From Gammaproteobacteria bacterium (GTDB taxonomy: Bacteria; Pseudomonadota; Gammaproteobacteria; Burkholderiales; Sulfuricellaceae): a stretch of 39,026 nucleotides of DNA. The notes under the pieces are model-generated. The model searched no databases, was not told where the DNA came from, and worked only from the letters and a program-made list of their open reading frames with translations. The translations under genes and the position numbers were made by a program. Numbering within the stretch: position 1 is the first letter of the stretch; every line of letters begins with the position of its first letter. Below, piece after piece: positions 1 through 6,883 of the stretch. The stretch is from the NCBI GenBank assembly GCA_018824405.1, contig JAHJGO010000014.1:1-39026 (forward strand), read 5' to 3'.

Positions 1-2154
1 CATTTCAACGGGAAATTCTGCTCCATCCCGGCGCAAGGCCATCAACTCGTTCGTTCTGCCTACGGCCGCACCTTCGCCGGTCTGGGTGAAACGCGCCAGG
101 CCAGCGTATGCCGCCTCGTGAAAACGGGGCGGTACAATGAGATGGTGCATCGGCTGGCCGATGATTTCTTCCTGGCTATAACCGAACATTTCCTCAGCGG
201 CAGGATTCCACAGCAAGATTCTTTCATCTTCGCCGTTGATGAGGACGAAGGCGTCGCGGATATTTTCTATGGTGACGCGGAAGCGCTCCTCGCTATCGTG
301 CAGGATTTGCTCCGCCTGTTTGCGTGCGCTGATGTCGGTGAAGCTCACCACCGCGCCTGTCAAAACGCCCTGGTCGTCAAAGATGGGCGTGCTGACATAT
401 TCGACCGGGAAACTGGTGCCGTCATTGCGCCAGAAAACCTCGTTGTCCACGCGGTGGACTTTGCCGTCCCGATAAGCTTCATAGATGGGGCATTCTTTGC
501 CCGGATAAGGCGTGCCGTCGGCCCGCGTGTGATGATGCAGGGCGTGCATGGGCTGGCCGACCAGCTCTTTTTCTGACCATTGCAGCATCGCCGTGGCCGC
601 CGGATTGACGAAGGTGGCGCGGCCTTCGGTGTCCAGACCGAAGATGCCCTCGCCCACCGAGCTCATGATCTGCTTTCTGAGTTTGCCCTGCCGCCGGATT
701 TCTGCGGACATCTTCTTCCACTGCGTGATGTCGCGCGAGGAAATGGCAATGCCGTCGCCCACCCGCACGACCTGGTGGCGTACCCACTTGGCCTTGATCT
801 CCGGTATGTCGATGGGAAATTCTTCCTCCAGCGGTGTGCCGGTGGTCGCCACCGCGACGTACTTGTCGAAAAAGCCGCCGGTGCGATTGACTGGGAGCAG
901 CTCGCACAGCTTCTGCCCGACGACCTTGTCACGCGCCATATCCAGCATTTGTTCGGCGCGGGGGTTGAGGTCGGTAAACTCGAAATCGAGAATTTCGCCC
1001 TGTTCGCCGCGTACGCTTCTGAGGATGAACAGGGCGTCGAGGCTGGCTTCGGCCACCGCGCGGAAGCGGGCCTCGCTGGCCTGGACGGATTCGGCCATGA
1101 TATCGAAGGACTGGGCCAGCCGGCCGATATCGTCCTCGGTGCGGGGTAACCCGGTGCGGGCGGAGAGATCGCCGCTGCCGAAGCGGGTTACGGCCAGGAG
1201 AAGCCTTCGCAAAGGAAACAAAACCAGCTTTTCACCACCCCAGATCACCAACGCGATGACCAGCAGCAGCACCGTCGCGGCAACGGACAGCGAGGTGGTG
1301 AGTTCCCGCTGGGTGGACGCCTCCACGACCGCCTTCGGCACGCTCAGCCACAGTATCATCGGGCCGGAAACGGTCTCCAGCAGCGGCGTGAAGGCGACGA
1401 TGCGGGGCAATCCGTCCAGCCCCCGCTCCTCGATGGTGCCTTGATAGCTTTTGGCGGTAACGGCCTGAAACAGGGGGGTTTGCGCGATACTCTTGTCTGC
1501 GCGGTCATCATCGCCGTCTGGGTGACGTACAAGCACTATGCCGCTGCTGTCCACCGCCACCAACCGGGTGCCTTCCTGAAGCCCGTCCGTGCTCAGTTCC
1601 TGCCGCAGCCAGCTCAGGTCGAGTGATAGAAAGAGTACGCTGGTTACTTGCCCGGCATCGTTTCGCACTGCCTTGGCGAAGACGACAGTGGGCTGGTTCA
1701 CGGAGCGGCTCGTCAGTGCCCCGCTGACGACCATGTTTTCAGATTTAAGAACCGACTGAAACCAGTCCCAGTCGGCAAGGTTGACACGACCTGCGGCAGG
1801 GTGCGCCGTGCAGGCCAGATCGCCGTTGGGCAGTACCTTGCCGATCTGGAGGAACGCTGCTTCCTGTTTGGCCCGTGCTGCAAGGAATTTTTCGCAGGAT
1901 TTGATAGAAACGTCAGAACGTAATTCGGCACGTGTCATCAGATCGTTCAGGATCGCTTCGGCTCGCGTCTGTATCTGCTGCTGCCGGGCGGCGATCAACT
2001 TGGCATTGTGCAGAAGGTGCGTGGTGGCATTGGCGATCTCTTCAGCCCGATGCGCGATGGTGTGCTGTACGATCATGGCGAAGATGACGGTAAACGCCAC
2101 CACTATAAGCAGGATGAGGCGACCGCGCAGACCAAGGGTAAAAGTGGTTTTCAT
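1..2154 (-). CDS. Membrane-bound multi-PAS sensor protein, partial (runs off left edge)
   Basis: The reading frame is open from an ATG at 2154 to the window edge, giving at least 718 codons with the C-terminus missing. Residues about 8-28 form a first membrane helix. An extracytoplasmic sensing region of roughly 240 residues follows, probably Cache-like. A second helix lies near residue 285, and a HAMP-like linker at about 305-360. Three PAS-type regions then begin near 365, 495 and 623; the last ends in an RRDG-FPVE motif typical of PAS folds. The family pattern is signal detection in the periplasm passed through HAMP and PAS to an output domain. That output (histidine kinase, GGDEF/EAL or other) is outside the window, so the activity is unknown. 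The ATG overlaps the stop codon of a possible small upstream ORF, and there is no strong Shine-Dalgarno directly before it. Confidence 0.85.
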   Translation of the reverse strand, partial: MKTTFTLGLRGRLILLIVVAFTVIFAMIVQHTIAHRAEEIANATTHLLHNAKLIAARQQQIQTRAEAILNDLMTRAELRSDVSIKSCEKFLAARAKQEAAFLQIGKVLPNGDLACTAHPAAGRVNLADWDWFQSVLKSENMVVSGALTSRSVNQPTVVFAKAVRNDAGQVTSVLFLSLDLSWLRQELSTDGLQEGTRLVAVDSSGIVLVRHPDGDDDRADKSIAQTPLFQAVTAKSYQGTIEERGLDGLPRIVAFTPLLETVSGPMILWLSVPKAVVEASTQRELTTSLSVAATVLLLVIALVIWGGEKLVLFPLRRLLLAVTRFGSGDLSARTGLPRTEDDIGRLAQSFDIMAESVQASEARFRAVAEASLDALFILRSVRGEQGEILDFEFTDLNPRAEQMLDMARDKVVGQKLCELLPVNRTGGFFDKYVAVATTGTPLEEEFPIDIPEIKAKWVRHQVVRVGDGIAISSRDITQWKKMSAEIRRQGKLRKQIMSSVGEGIFGLDTEGRATFVNPAATAMLQWSEKELVGQPMHALHHHTRADGTPYPGKECPIYEAYRDGKVHRVDNEVFWRNDGTSFPVEYVSTPIFDDQGVLTGAVVSFTDISARKQAEQILHDSEERFRVTIENIRDAFVLINGEDERILLWNPAAEEMFGYSQEEIIGQPMHHLIVPPRFHEAAYAGLARFTQTGEGAAVGRTNELMALRRDGAEFPVEM

Positions 2155-2228
2155 GAATTTTCCGACTTCAGGGGAAGGGCTGCCAGCAGACGTTGAAACA
2201 CTGTGGGGGAAGAATCAGAAGTCATCAT
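2151..2228 (-). CDS. Possible 25-residue upstream ORF coupled to the PAS sensor gene
   Basis: An ATG-ATG start at 2228 is preceded by GGAG five bases upstream. The ORF encodes 25 residues, with a short leucine-rich stretch (FQRLLAALPL), and its TGA overlaps the sensor ATG as ATGA. The sensor ATG itself has only weak ribosome-binding sequence. This arrangement would let translation of the small ORF feed the sensor by coupling. No known leader-peptide family is recognised, and the ORF could be chance. Confidence 0.35.
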   Translation of the reverse strand: MMTSDSSPTVFQRLLAALPLKSENS

Positions 2229-2499
2229 GGTTGCTCCATTGCTAGCCGATCTCGGTATGCAAGATTAAGAATATTTCACGAGTATGTATATAGATAAATT
2301 AAAGATTTATTTCTAGAGCATATTACCTCCAGGCAAACGCAAGTAAGCTGCAAAGAATTGGTGGTCCGCTTTTGGCACACAGTTATCATAGAGGGTTACA
2401 AACTGCCTGCCATAAAGCCGCCGTTTGCAGAAAATATTTGCATCAGGCAGCCCCGCTACTGGGTGCCGCAATCAGCGCAATGGCGATGAGATAGTCGCA
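2229..2499. other. AT-rich intergenic region upstream of the sensor gene
   Basis: No gene is supported here. The part at 2260-2330 is distinctly AT-rich and is the likely promoter region for the minus-strand sensor transcript, although no convincing -35/-10 pair could be fixed. A weak inverted repeat (CTGCCTG at 2403, CAGGCAG at 2444) lies downstream of the next minus-strand gene and has no T-run. Confidence 0.4.
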
Positions 2500-2904
2500 T
2501 CAGCTAGCCCTCGGCCTACCCTTGGCGGTGGCCTCCTCAAATTTCAGCGCGGTCAGGCAGGTGTTGACGTGGGCCACCAGCTTGTCGTGCCGCACCAGTA
2601 GTCCGGGCTTTGCTTCCTCGAATGCCGCCCTCAACGCTGCGGCAGCCTGATCGGCGGCCTTGCTTGTCACTACATTCTGCGCGCGCATCGCGGTCTCGAC
2701 AGCGCTGACCGCATCTCCCTTGGATTCATCGGTTGTGAGGTAGACCGCCGACCGAGTTTCCCTAAGGTCCCCGGCCGGGATCTTCATCCGGTTCCCGGCA
2801 GTCCAGGGGATGCCTTTCGTGATGTGAATTTGCAGTAGTATCGCGTCCGTCGCGGACAGTTTCCCGAACACTCGCTCGACGGTGCCACGGGCCGCGAAGT
2901 TCAT
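2500..2904 (-). CDS. Hypothetical protein with RelB/DinJ-like N-terminal half
   Basis: The ORF encodes 134 residues from the only ATG in frame. The N-terminal third, from FAARGTVERVFGKL through LQIHITKGIPW and on to a KIPAGDLRETRSAV-type segment, resembles RelB/DinJ antitoxins. Those have a ribbon-helix-helix region, then an AI-L-Q---KGIPF motif and an IPN-ET-like motif. In-frame residues upstream of the ATG, back to the stop at 2974-2976, look as if they continue the fold, so the true start may be a rare non-ATG codon or the 5' end may be damaged. The C-terminal 70 residues are alanine- and lysine-rich and go beyond a normal antitoxin length. No RelE/YafQ toxin gene is adjacent. The assignment is by pattern only. 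Confidence 0.5.
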   Translation of the reverse strand: MNFAARGTVERVFGKLSATDAILLQIHITKGIPWTAGNRMKIPAGDLRETRSAVYLTTDESKGDAVSAVETAMRAQNVVTSKAADQAAAALRAAFEEAKPGLLVRHDKLVAHVNTCLTALKFEEATAKGRPRAS

Positions 2905-3132
2905 GCGCTCATCGGCTTCAATGATGGATTTGGACGAGGCCTTGACGCTCGCATTCGCGCGGGTTGCGGCGTTGCCTACGGGTAACGGGGAGTATTGCGA
3001 AGACAGGCCCTCGAAAACAACTAAAAGCTGCCTGGATGGAACAAAAAGGCGCCGTTCGCGCGGGGTGGCTCGCTATACGAACAAGGAGCGGCGCCACTTC
3101 CGGCGACGCAAGGTTACGAAAGGAGCATCCAT

Positions 3133-3357
3133 TTGAGACGAAACACAACGAGAACCACCGCCTACCGATTGCTCATCGCGATTGCCGCGGTCGAACAGAG
3201 CGAGCGCGTGCTGCGCGACACGATAGCCGACCTGAGCGAACTGATGCAGGGCGAGGCAGACCCTACAAGCGACCCGCTGTGGGATGAAGTGCGGGCTAGG
3301 TTGCAGCGACTTAGCTACCGGACCGCGGCAGCGCAACCCCAGGCAATTGCAGGGTAA
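3133..3357 (+). CDS. Small hypothetical protein, first of three clustered genes
   Basis: Starts at TTG (3133), seven bases after a clear AGGAG at 3121-3125, which is why this start is preferred. The product is 74 residues, mostly helical in appearance (RLLIAIAAVEQSERVLRDTIADLSEL), soluble and with no signal peptide. The family is not recognised. Two further small plus-strand genes follow at 3413 and 3784, and all three look like accessory genes of the integrated element. A role in plasmid maintenance or conjugation is possible but nothing in the sequence shows it. Confidence 0.5.
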   Translation: MRRNTTRTTAYRLLIAIAAVEQSERVLRDTIADLSELMQGEADPTSDPLWDEVRARLQRLSYRTAAAQPQAIAG

Positions 3358-3412
3358 GTAGGCACAAAACGACAAAGCAACCCCGGATTCCGGGGAAATC
3401 AGGAGAAAAGGA

Positions 3413-3787
3413 ATGAGATACATGGGAATGACGAATACATCGAATCGCAAAGGCCTGCCGGTGAAAACAAAAGGTCCCGATCAGAGCGCGGTGCGCGTTG
3501 CTGAAGACTTGGTCAAAACGCTCCAGGTCCTGGATGCCACAAGGGTTAGCTTACGCAAGTATGTTTTGAAGCAGGCGACACCTCACTCTCAAGCGCCGGC
3601 GCTTGCGGCAGTGGACAAGCTGATTGCGGAGGGGGCCCGGGGCTTACTTCAGGCGACTGAGCACGTGTGTGCGATCGATGGAATTCCGTTGAAATTGCGG
3701 CGCGAGCATGTGGCAGTGGCCGAGATGTTTGATCGGATTTTGGCGGATTGCGGGGACATATTCAAGAGTGTGGGAGAGCGGCAATGA
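3413..3787 (+). CDS. Hypothetical protein of 124 residues in the element
   Basis: The ATG at 3413 is preceded by AGGAG at 3401-3405 and an AAGGA nearer the start. The product appears helical, soluble and basic at the N-terminus. It has no membrane segments and one cysteine pair too scattered to suggest a metal site. No family is recognised. Its stop overlaps the start of the next gene as ATGA, so the two are probably translated together. Confidence 0.55.
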   Translation: MRYMGMTNTSNRKGLPVKTKGPDQSAVRVAEDLVKTLQVLDATRVSLRKYVLKQATPHSQAPALAAVDKLIAEGARGLLQATEHVCAIDGIPLKLRREHVAVAEMFDRILADCGDIFKSVGERQ

Positions 3788-3999
3788 GCGAGATCGAGCA
3801 GTTAAGCGAGGCGCTGTCGGAGCTGGAGCAAGCGAGATTAGCTGCGGCGGGTGCGCTGTTTCGGGTGATATGCCTGCGAGGGCAGGGTGGCACGAACGAC
3901 AACCCCGCCTGGGCGCCACTGGATAGCAGGCTGAGCAACTTGGGGATGCCTGGGACGGGAACGCCAAGTGACGAATTTTTAGGAAGATGCTGTTTCTAG
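3784..3999 (+). CDS. Small hypothetical protein coupled to the preceding gene
   Basis: The chosen ATG at 3784 overlaps the upstream TGA by the ATGA arrangement, and GAGAGCGGCA just before it gives a modest ribosome site. An in-frame upstream start at 3748 is less likely because of this overlap. The product is 71 residues; its first 25 are an acidic, leucine-spaced helix (IEQLSEALSELEQARLA) suggestive of a short coiled coil. The family and function are not recognised. Confidence 0.5.
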   Translation: MSEIEQLSEALSELEQARLAAAGALFRVICLRGQGGTNDNPAWAPLDSRLSNLGMPGTGTPSDEFLGRCCF

Positions 4000-4175
4000 C
4001 GAGTTGCCACGATAAGCACCAATTCAACACCTGCCTGGAGCAATCCTCGCAGGTGTTTTTCGTCCGTGCACGGGTAGGACTGGTTGGAAAGGCGGGGTTG
4101 ACGGGCTCGGTGCGCGGCGACCGGGGCCCAGGTGAAACCTCGTTTGGTGGCGAGGATGGTGAGCCTCGGATTCTC

Positions 4176-4206
4176 ATGGGTTTTGGGAGTTTTTTCGTGC
4201 GAGAGG
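4176..4206 (+). repeat. T-tract motif, copy 1 (ATGGG...TTTTTTCGTG)
   Basis: ATGGG at 4176 is followed by a G/T-rich spacer, then TTTTTTCGTG at 4190-4199 and a G/A-rich tail. The same order of elements recurs at 4381 on this strand and at 6026-6053 on the other strand. Confidence 0.5.
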
Positions 4207-4240
4207 AAGCCGGAGGGGGGCTCAGCGAGAAAGGCACGTT

Positions 4241-4290
4241 GACGTGATAGCGCGTACATGTAATGCGCGGAGAGCGAGCACTGGCGAGTG
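4241..4290 (+). repeat. 50-bp module, isolated upstream copy (R0)
   Basis: It begins GACGTGATAGCGCGTACATG. It aligns without gaps to the B-type modules downstream of the initiator over its first 35 bases, with about five differences, while its end (GCACTGGCG) matches the A-type modules. It is therefore a mosaic relative of both types. Confidence 0.65.
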
Positions 4291-4380
4291 GGTAGGGTAG
4301 GGAAGGGTGAGCCTGGTGGTGGGCCGGTGCCACACATACAAGTAGCGGGAGGACTTGGCGGGGAGGGGAGCTGCTAAGTC

Positions 4381-4412
4381 ATGGGTTAGTGGAGTTTTTT
4401 TTCGTGCGGCGG
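4381..4412 (+). repeat. T-tract motif, copy 2
   Basis: ATGGG at 4381 is followed by GGAG and TTTTTTTTCGTG at 4395-4406, then a GCGGCGGGG tail. This is the same element order as at 4176. Confidence 0.5.
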
Positions 4413-4489
4413 GGAACGCGCTGATTACGGTTAAGTAAATACATTTGGAGGGAGGGCTGACCTTTTTTATACCGGTAATCGCCCTAAAC

Positions 4490-4520
4490 TTGGCCGTCGC
4501 GAGGGGTTAGTGTCTATACA
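4490..4520 (+). promoter_or_regulatory. Possible promoter for the copG-like/rep pair
   Basis: TTGGCC at 4490-4495 and TATACA at 4515-4520 are 19 bases apart and about 30 bases before the first start codon. The spacing is longer than ideal. TAAAAT just downstream is an alternative -10 element. Confidence 0.25.
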
Positions 4521-4550
4521 TAGGGTAATCAATTAAAATACGGACACATC

Positions 4551-4772
4551 ATGCAGCTACGCCAACAGAACCTACCCACGACCACCGGGCGACCGCGCAA
4601 CCCCGCATCCCGAAGGCTTATTCCCGCGCGGGATGAATCGGCTCTGCTCATCCGCGTCAACGCGGAGCGCATGGCCGCGCTGACCGCGCTGGCCGGGAAA
4701 TACGAAACAACGAAGCAGGCTTTGGTCACGCTGGCGCTGGATAGGCTCCTGGGGGTAAAACATGGCCACTAA
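4551..4772 (+). CDS. Small ribbon-helix-helix-like (CopG/Arc-type) protein
   Basis: The product is 73 residues. The first 25 are basic and proline-rich. From about residue 26 there is a LLIRVNAERMAAL strand-helix pattern, then a turn (GKYETTKQALV) and a final helix (TLALDRLL), the order expected of a CopG/Arc-type ribbon-helix-helix DNA-binding fold. The gene overlaps the replication initiator start by 11 bases, which implies co-translation. In plasmids, a small RHH protein encoded just before rep commonly represses rep transcription and sets copy number, and that role is inferred here. The fold is judged by eye. The nearby repeats are candidate targets. Confidence 0.6.
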   Translation: MQLRQQNLPTTTGRPRNPASRRLIPARDESALLIRVNAERMAALTALAGKYETTKQALVTLALDRLLGVKHGH

Positions 4773-5847
4773 CATCACGGTCTATCGCGACCCGGAAAAG
4801 CGCACACCCGTCACAGAGGTCGGCGCATACCCGCGAGACATTAAGGATATCTTAGCTATGCTGGACCTCCCTATATTTTCCCTATCGCTGGGCAAAGATT
4901 CCGAACCGTTTGAGTGGAATAATGCCGTTCCGTCCCGGAATATACCTGCCACGATGTCCCTGGAAGTTGATTGCAGCGGTAAGCTTGGCCGCGCGAACTT
5001 GCAGGATAAGATGATACTGGTGTACGCGGTCAGCATCCTAGCCACCGAGCGTGCACGGGGGAATCCCTGTGCGGACCGCAAAGTGCGGTTCCAAATGAAG
5101 GATTTGCTGTCCTGGATGGACCGGTCCGCCGGTGGGAAAGAGTACGCGAATATCGAACGAGGCATCGACCGGCTGCTCAGCACCACGATATTCACAAACA
5201 TACGGACCGGGGGTAAGCGGGCCACCGAAGGATTCCATTTGCTAGAATCAAAAAAAATCGTTGGGGACGACGGCGAGACCTACGCGGTCGGGGACCCTCG
5301 TCCGCGCGGAACGCAGGTCGAGCTGGTAATTTCGGAGTGGGTATTTCGCTCGATCGCGACCGTGGACAATAGCGCGTACGCCACCGAGATTTTAAAAATC
5401 GCGCCGGCGTACGTAAAGCTCAGGAGCAACCTGGAGAAGCGCCTCTACGAGATCGCGCGCAGGCATGTCGGACACAAGCAGCGAGGGTTTCTCATCGGAA
5501 TCGAGGAGCTGCGCTCAAAGTGCGGCAGCAAGGAGCCCCGGCCAGACCGCTGGAAAAAGCAGCTAAAGGCCATCATCGCCAAGGATACGCTTCCGGAGTT
5601 CTACTTCAAGATTGAGGAGGACAGGGTCGAGGGCGACAAGGTACGGTTCTTCAGGCGCATTGAGCTACCGGCCATCTCCAAGACTACCTGGTATCAAGCC
5701 GTGCGCTTCATGACCAACGAAGACGGTTCGCATAAGCACGAGTTCTTCTGGGTGGACAAGGACAATAACCCGGAATCCCTGAAGTCATATTCGCGTCTAG
5801 CCATTAGACGCCGGCGGCGCCCAAGAACGCCCAAGGAGGAGGGTTGA
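4762..5847 (+). CDS. Plasmid replication initiator, RPA (RepA) family
   Basis: The protein has 361 residues. From about residue 38 it follows the RPA family (replication initiator protein A, PF10134) in order: LPIFSLSLGK; an LQDKMILVYAVSIL helix region; a VRFQMKDLLSWM segment with GGKEYANIERGIDRL; the TTIFTNIRTGG motif; a TEGFHLLESKKI segment; and a second winged-helix-like region with LEKRLYEIARRHVGHKQRGF and an RWKKQLKAII helix. Members bind origin DNA and start plasmid replication. The last 12 residues are strongly basic. The ATG at 4762 follows a GGGGG tract and lies inside the end of the RHH-like gene. Repeats begin at the stop codon, as expected if the origin adjoins rep. The gene looks intact, so the element may still replicate when excised, though nothing here proves it. 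Confidence 0.85.
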   Translation: MATNITVYRDPEKRTPVTEVGAYPRDIKDILAMLDLPIFSLSLGKDSEPFEWNNAVPSRNIPATMSLEVDCSGKLGRANLQDKMILVYAVSILATERARGNPCADRKVRFQMKDLLSWMDRSAGGKEYANIERGIDRLLSTTIFTNIRTGGKRATEGFHLLESKKIVGDDGETYAVGDPRPRGTQVELVISEWVFRSIATVDNSAYATEILKIAPAYVKLRSNLEKRLYEIARRHVGHKQRGFLIGIEELRSKCGSKEPRPDRWKKQLKAIIAKDTLPEFYFKIEEDRVEGDKVRFFRRIELPAISKTTWYQAVRFMTNEDGSHKHEFFWVDKDNNPESLKSYSRLAIRRRRRPRTPKEEG

Positions 5848-6010
5848 CGGGTCATCATGTACACGAAATGCCCGGAGAACAAGCACTGGCGTGGGTTTCG
5901 AATATGCTTACTGGCGACGTGATAACGTGTACATGAAATGCCAGGAGAGCCCCTATCGGCGCTGGTCACCAAAACCCTAACTAAAGAAACACCCAAAACA
6001 AACCTCAACC
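5846..6010 (+). repeat. Long direct repeat, unit 1 (50-bp modules A1 and B1)
   Basis: Module A1 (5846-5895) carries ATGTACACGAAATGCCCGG. Module B1 (5916-5965), 70 bases on, carries GTGTACATGAAATGCCAGG. The eight-base cores ATGTACAC and GTGTACAT are reverse complements of each other although the flanks run in the same direction. The unit ends in a C/A-rich tail with AAAACCCTAACTAAAGAAAC. It starts at the last bases of the rep gene. Confidence 0.75.
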
Positions 6011-6025
6011 TTCCTGGCCGGTACC

Positions 6026-6053
6026 TCCCCCCCCACGAAAAAATCTCAACCAT
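6026..6053 (-). repeat. T-tract motif, copy 3, inverted
   Basis: Read on the minus strand this gives ATGGTTGAGA, then TTTTTTCGTG and a run of eight G. It matches the two plus-strand copies upstream of rep, so the motif flanks the initiator in inverted orientation. Confidence 0.5.
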
Positions 6054-6088
6054 CAGAACCCGCTGCGGCACCAGGCTAGAAAATTGAC

Positions 6089-6254
6089 AACGGGTCATCA
6101 TGTACACGAAATACCCGGAGAACAAGCACTGGCGCGGGTTTCAAATATACTTACTGTCGACGTGATAACGTGTACATGAAGTGCCCGGAGAGCCCCTATC
6201 GGCGCGGGTCTCCAAAACCCTAACTGAAGAAACATTCAAAACAAAACCTCCACC
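6089..6254 (+). repeat. Long direct repeat, unit 2 (50-bp modules A2 and B2)
   Basis: This unit repeats 5846-6010 at a constant offset of 243 bases. Module A2 is 6089-6138, module B2 is 6159-6208, and the tail again contains CCAAAACCCTAACT. The A-to-B distance of 70 bases is the same in both units, and only scattered substitutions separate them. Confidence 0.75.
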
Positions 6255-6279
6255 TGTTAAATCCGCCTCTGTGAGGGGA

Positions 6280-6320
6280 GGCTTACCCTGAAACGCTAAA
6301 AGCCAAACCAAGGGTAAGCC
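6280..6320. repeat. Inverted repeat, 10-bp arms, 21-base spacer (1)
   Basis: GGCTTACCCT at 6280-6289 is matched by AGGGTAAGCC at 6311-6320. The arms are perfect and there is no T-run, so this is not a simple terminator. Confidence 0.6.
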
Positions 6321-6627
6321 CTTGTGAGTTCCCTCGCGTCCCGGGAAACCAACCACAACCCACAAACCCAAAAGCAAAAGCGACTGGATGGAGAAGGAGC
6401 GTATGGGTTTCCATCGCGGGCTGCGATAACGGGCGCCGATCTTCAGCGTCACCCCACTCCGAACAGGCTGCACAACCTCTATTCGGCGCCGTAGAGCGCC
6501 GCTTACTGCCCCACATCCTCCCCTTCCAACTAGTCAGCTTTTAAGCAGAAGCACCCGCGACATTCCCCTTTAAACAGAATCCGGAGCCCGTCCCCGCCCT
6601 AAGGAGCCACCACGGCGCTAGGTTTTT

Positions 6628-6668
6628 GGTTAATCCTCGTTTTTCGCCTTTGAATTTCAGGATTAACC
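6628..6668. repeat. Inverted repeat, 10-bp arms, 21-base spacer (2)
   Basis: GGTTAATCCT at 6628-6637 is matched by AGGATTAACC at 6659-6668. The arm length and spacer are the same as in the pair at 6280, with a different arm sequence. Confidence 0.6.
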
Positions 6669-6847
6669 TGCGATTCACCCCTAGATTTCGCATATCCCTC
6701 GCACCACCAAAGCACGCACGCTAGCCTACGCTGTGAACCGCGACACCCGCTGGGCAACCGAAGCCGCGCAGATGCCCGAAATACCGGACCGGAGGATGCC
6801 TCACGGCGAGCGTCGTAGTGGCTTTTCGCAGGTGACTTTTCCCACGG

Positions 6848-6876
6848 TTGGCCAATGCGCTGTCCGGTGCTACCCT
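6848..6876 (+). promoter_or_regulatory. Candidate promoter giving a leaderless hicB-like transcript
   Basis: TTGGCC at 6848-6853 and TACCCT at 6871-6876 are 17 bases apart. The ATG at 6884 falls seven bases after the -10 element, where transcription would begin, and there is no Shine-Dalgarno. This suggests the TTG at 6848 is a -35 element and not a start codon. Confidence 0.45.
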
Positions 6877-6883
6877 ACACCCC

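Larger units (their letters stand above)
4000..4550. other. G-rich noncoding segment upstream of the replication module
   Basis: No gene is supported over about 550 bases. The top strand is strongly G-rich: 4261-4320 has 30 G against 8 C. The segment contains one copy of the 50-bp repeat (4241) and two copies of a T-tract motif (4176 and 4381). ORFs in both strands here look like products of the biased composition. The position directly upstream of a replication initiator makes this a candidate for part of a plasmid origin or control region, which is inference. Confidence 0.5.
6255..6847. other. C/A-rich noncoding segment with two matched inverted repeats
   Basis: No gene is supported. The top strand continues the C-rich bias that starts just after rep. 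It contains two perfect 10-bp inverted repeats, each with a 21-base spacer (listed separately). Apparent ORFs on both strands have proline/arginine-rich products typical of biased noncoding DNA. Confidence 0.45.

Noticed and set aside
479-1626. Several ORFs within the PAS sensor region
   Set aside because: They are other-frame shadows of the continuous minus-strand sensor frame that runs to the window edge.
3987-4247. Plus-strand ORF of 86 codons after the small-gene cluster
   Set aside because: Glycine/arginine-rich product of the G-rich noncoding DNA, no ribosome site, overlaps repeats.
3644-4337. Minus-strand Pro/Ser-rich ORFs
   Set aside because: They are antisense to better supported small genes and reflect composition bias.
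5846-6254. CRISPR array
   Set aside because: Only two unit pairs with unequal spacing, spacers themselves repeated, and no cas gene.
5694-6473. Minus-strand ORFs with repeated CTRYHV and MMTR peptides
   Set aside because: These peptides are translations of the 50-bp modules; the frames lack ribosome sites and run into the rep gene antisense.
6848-6883. TTG at 6848 as the hicB-like start
   Set aside because: The added residues do not fit the family, and the segment reads as a -35/-10 promoter.
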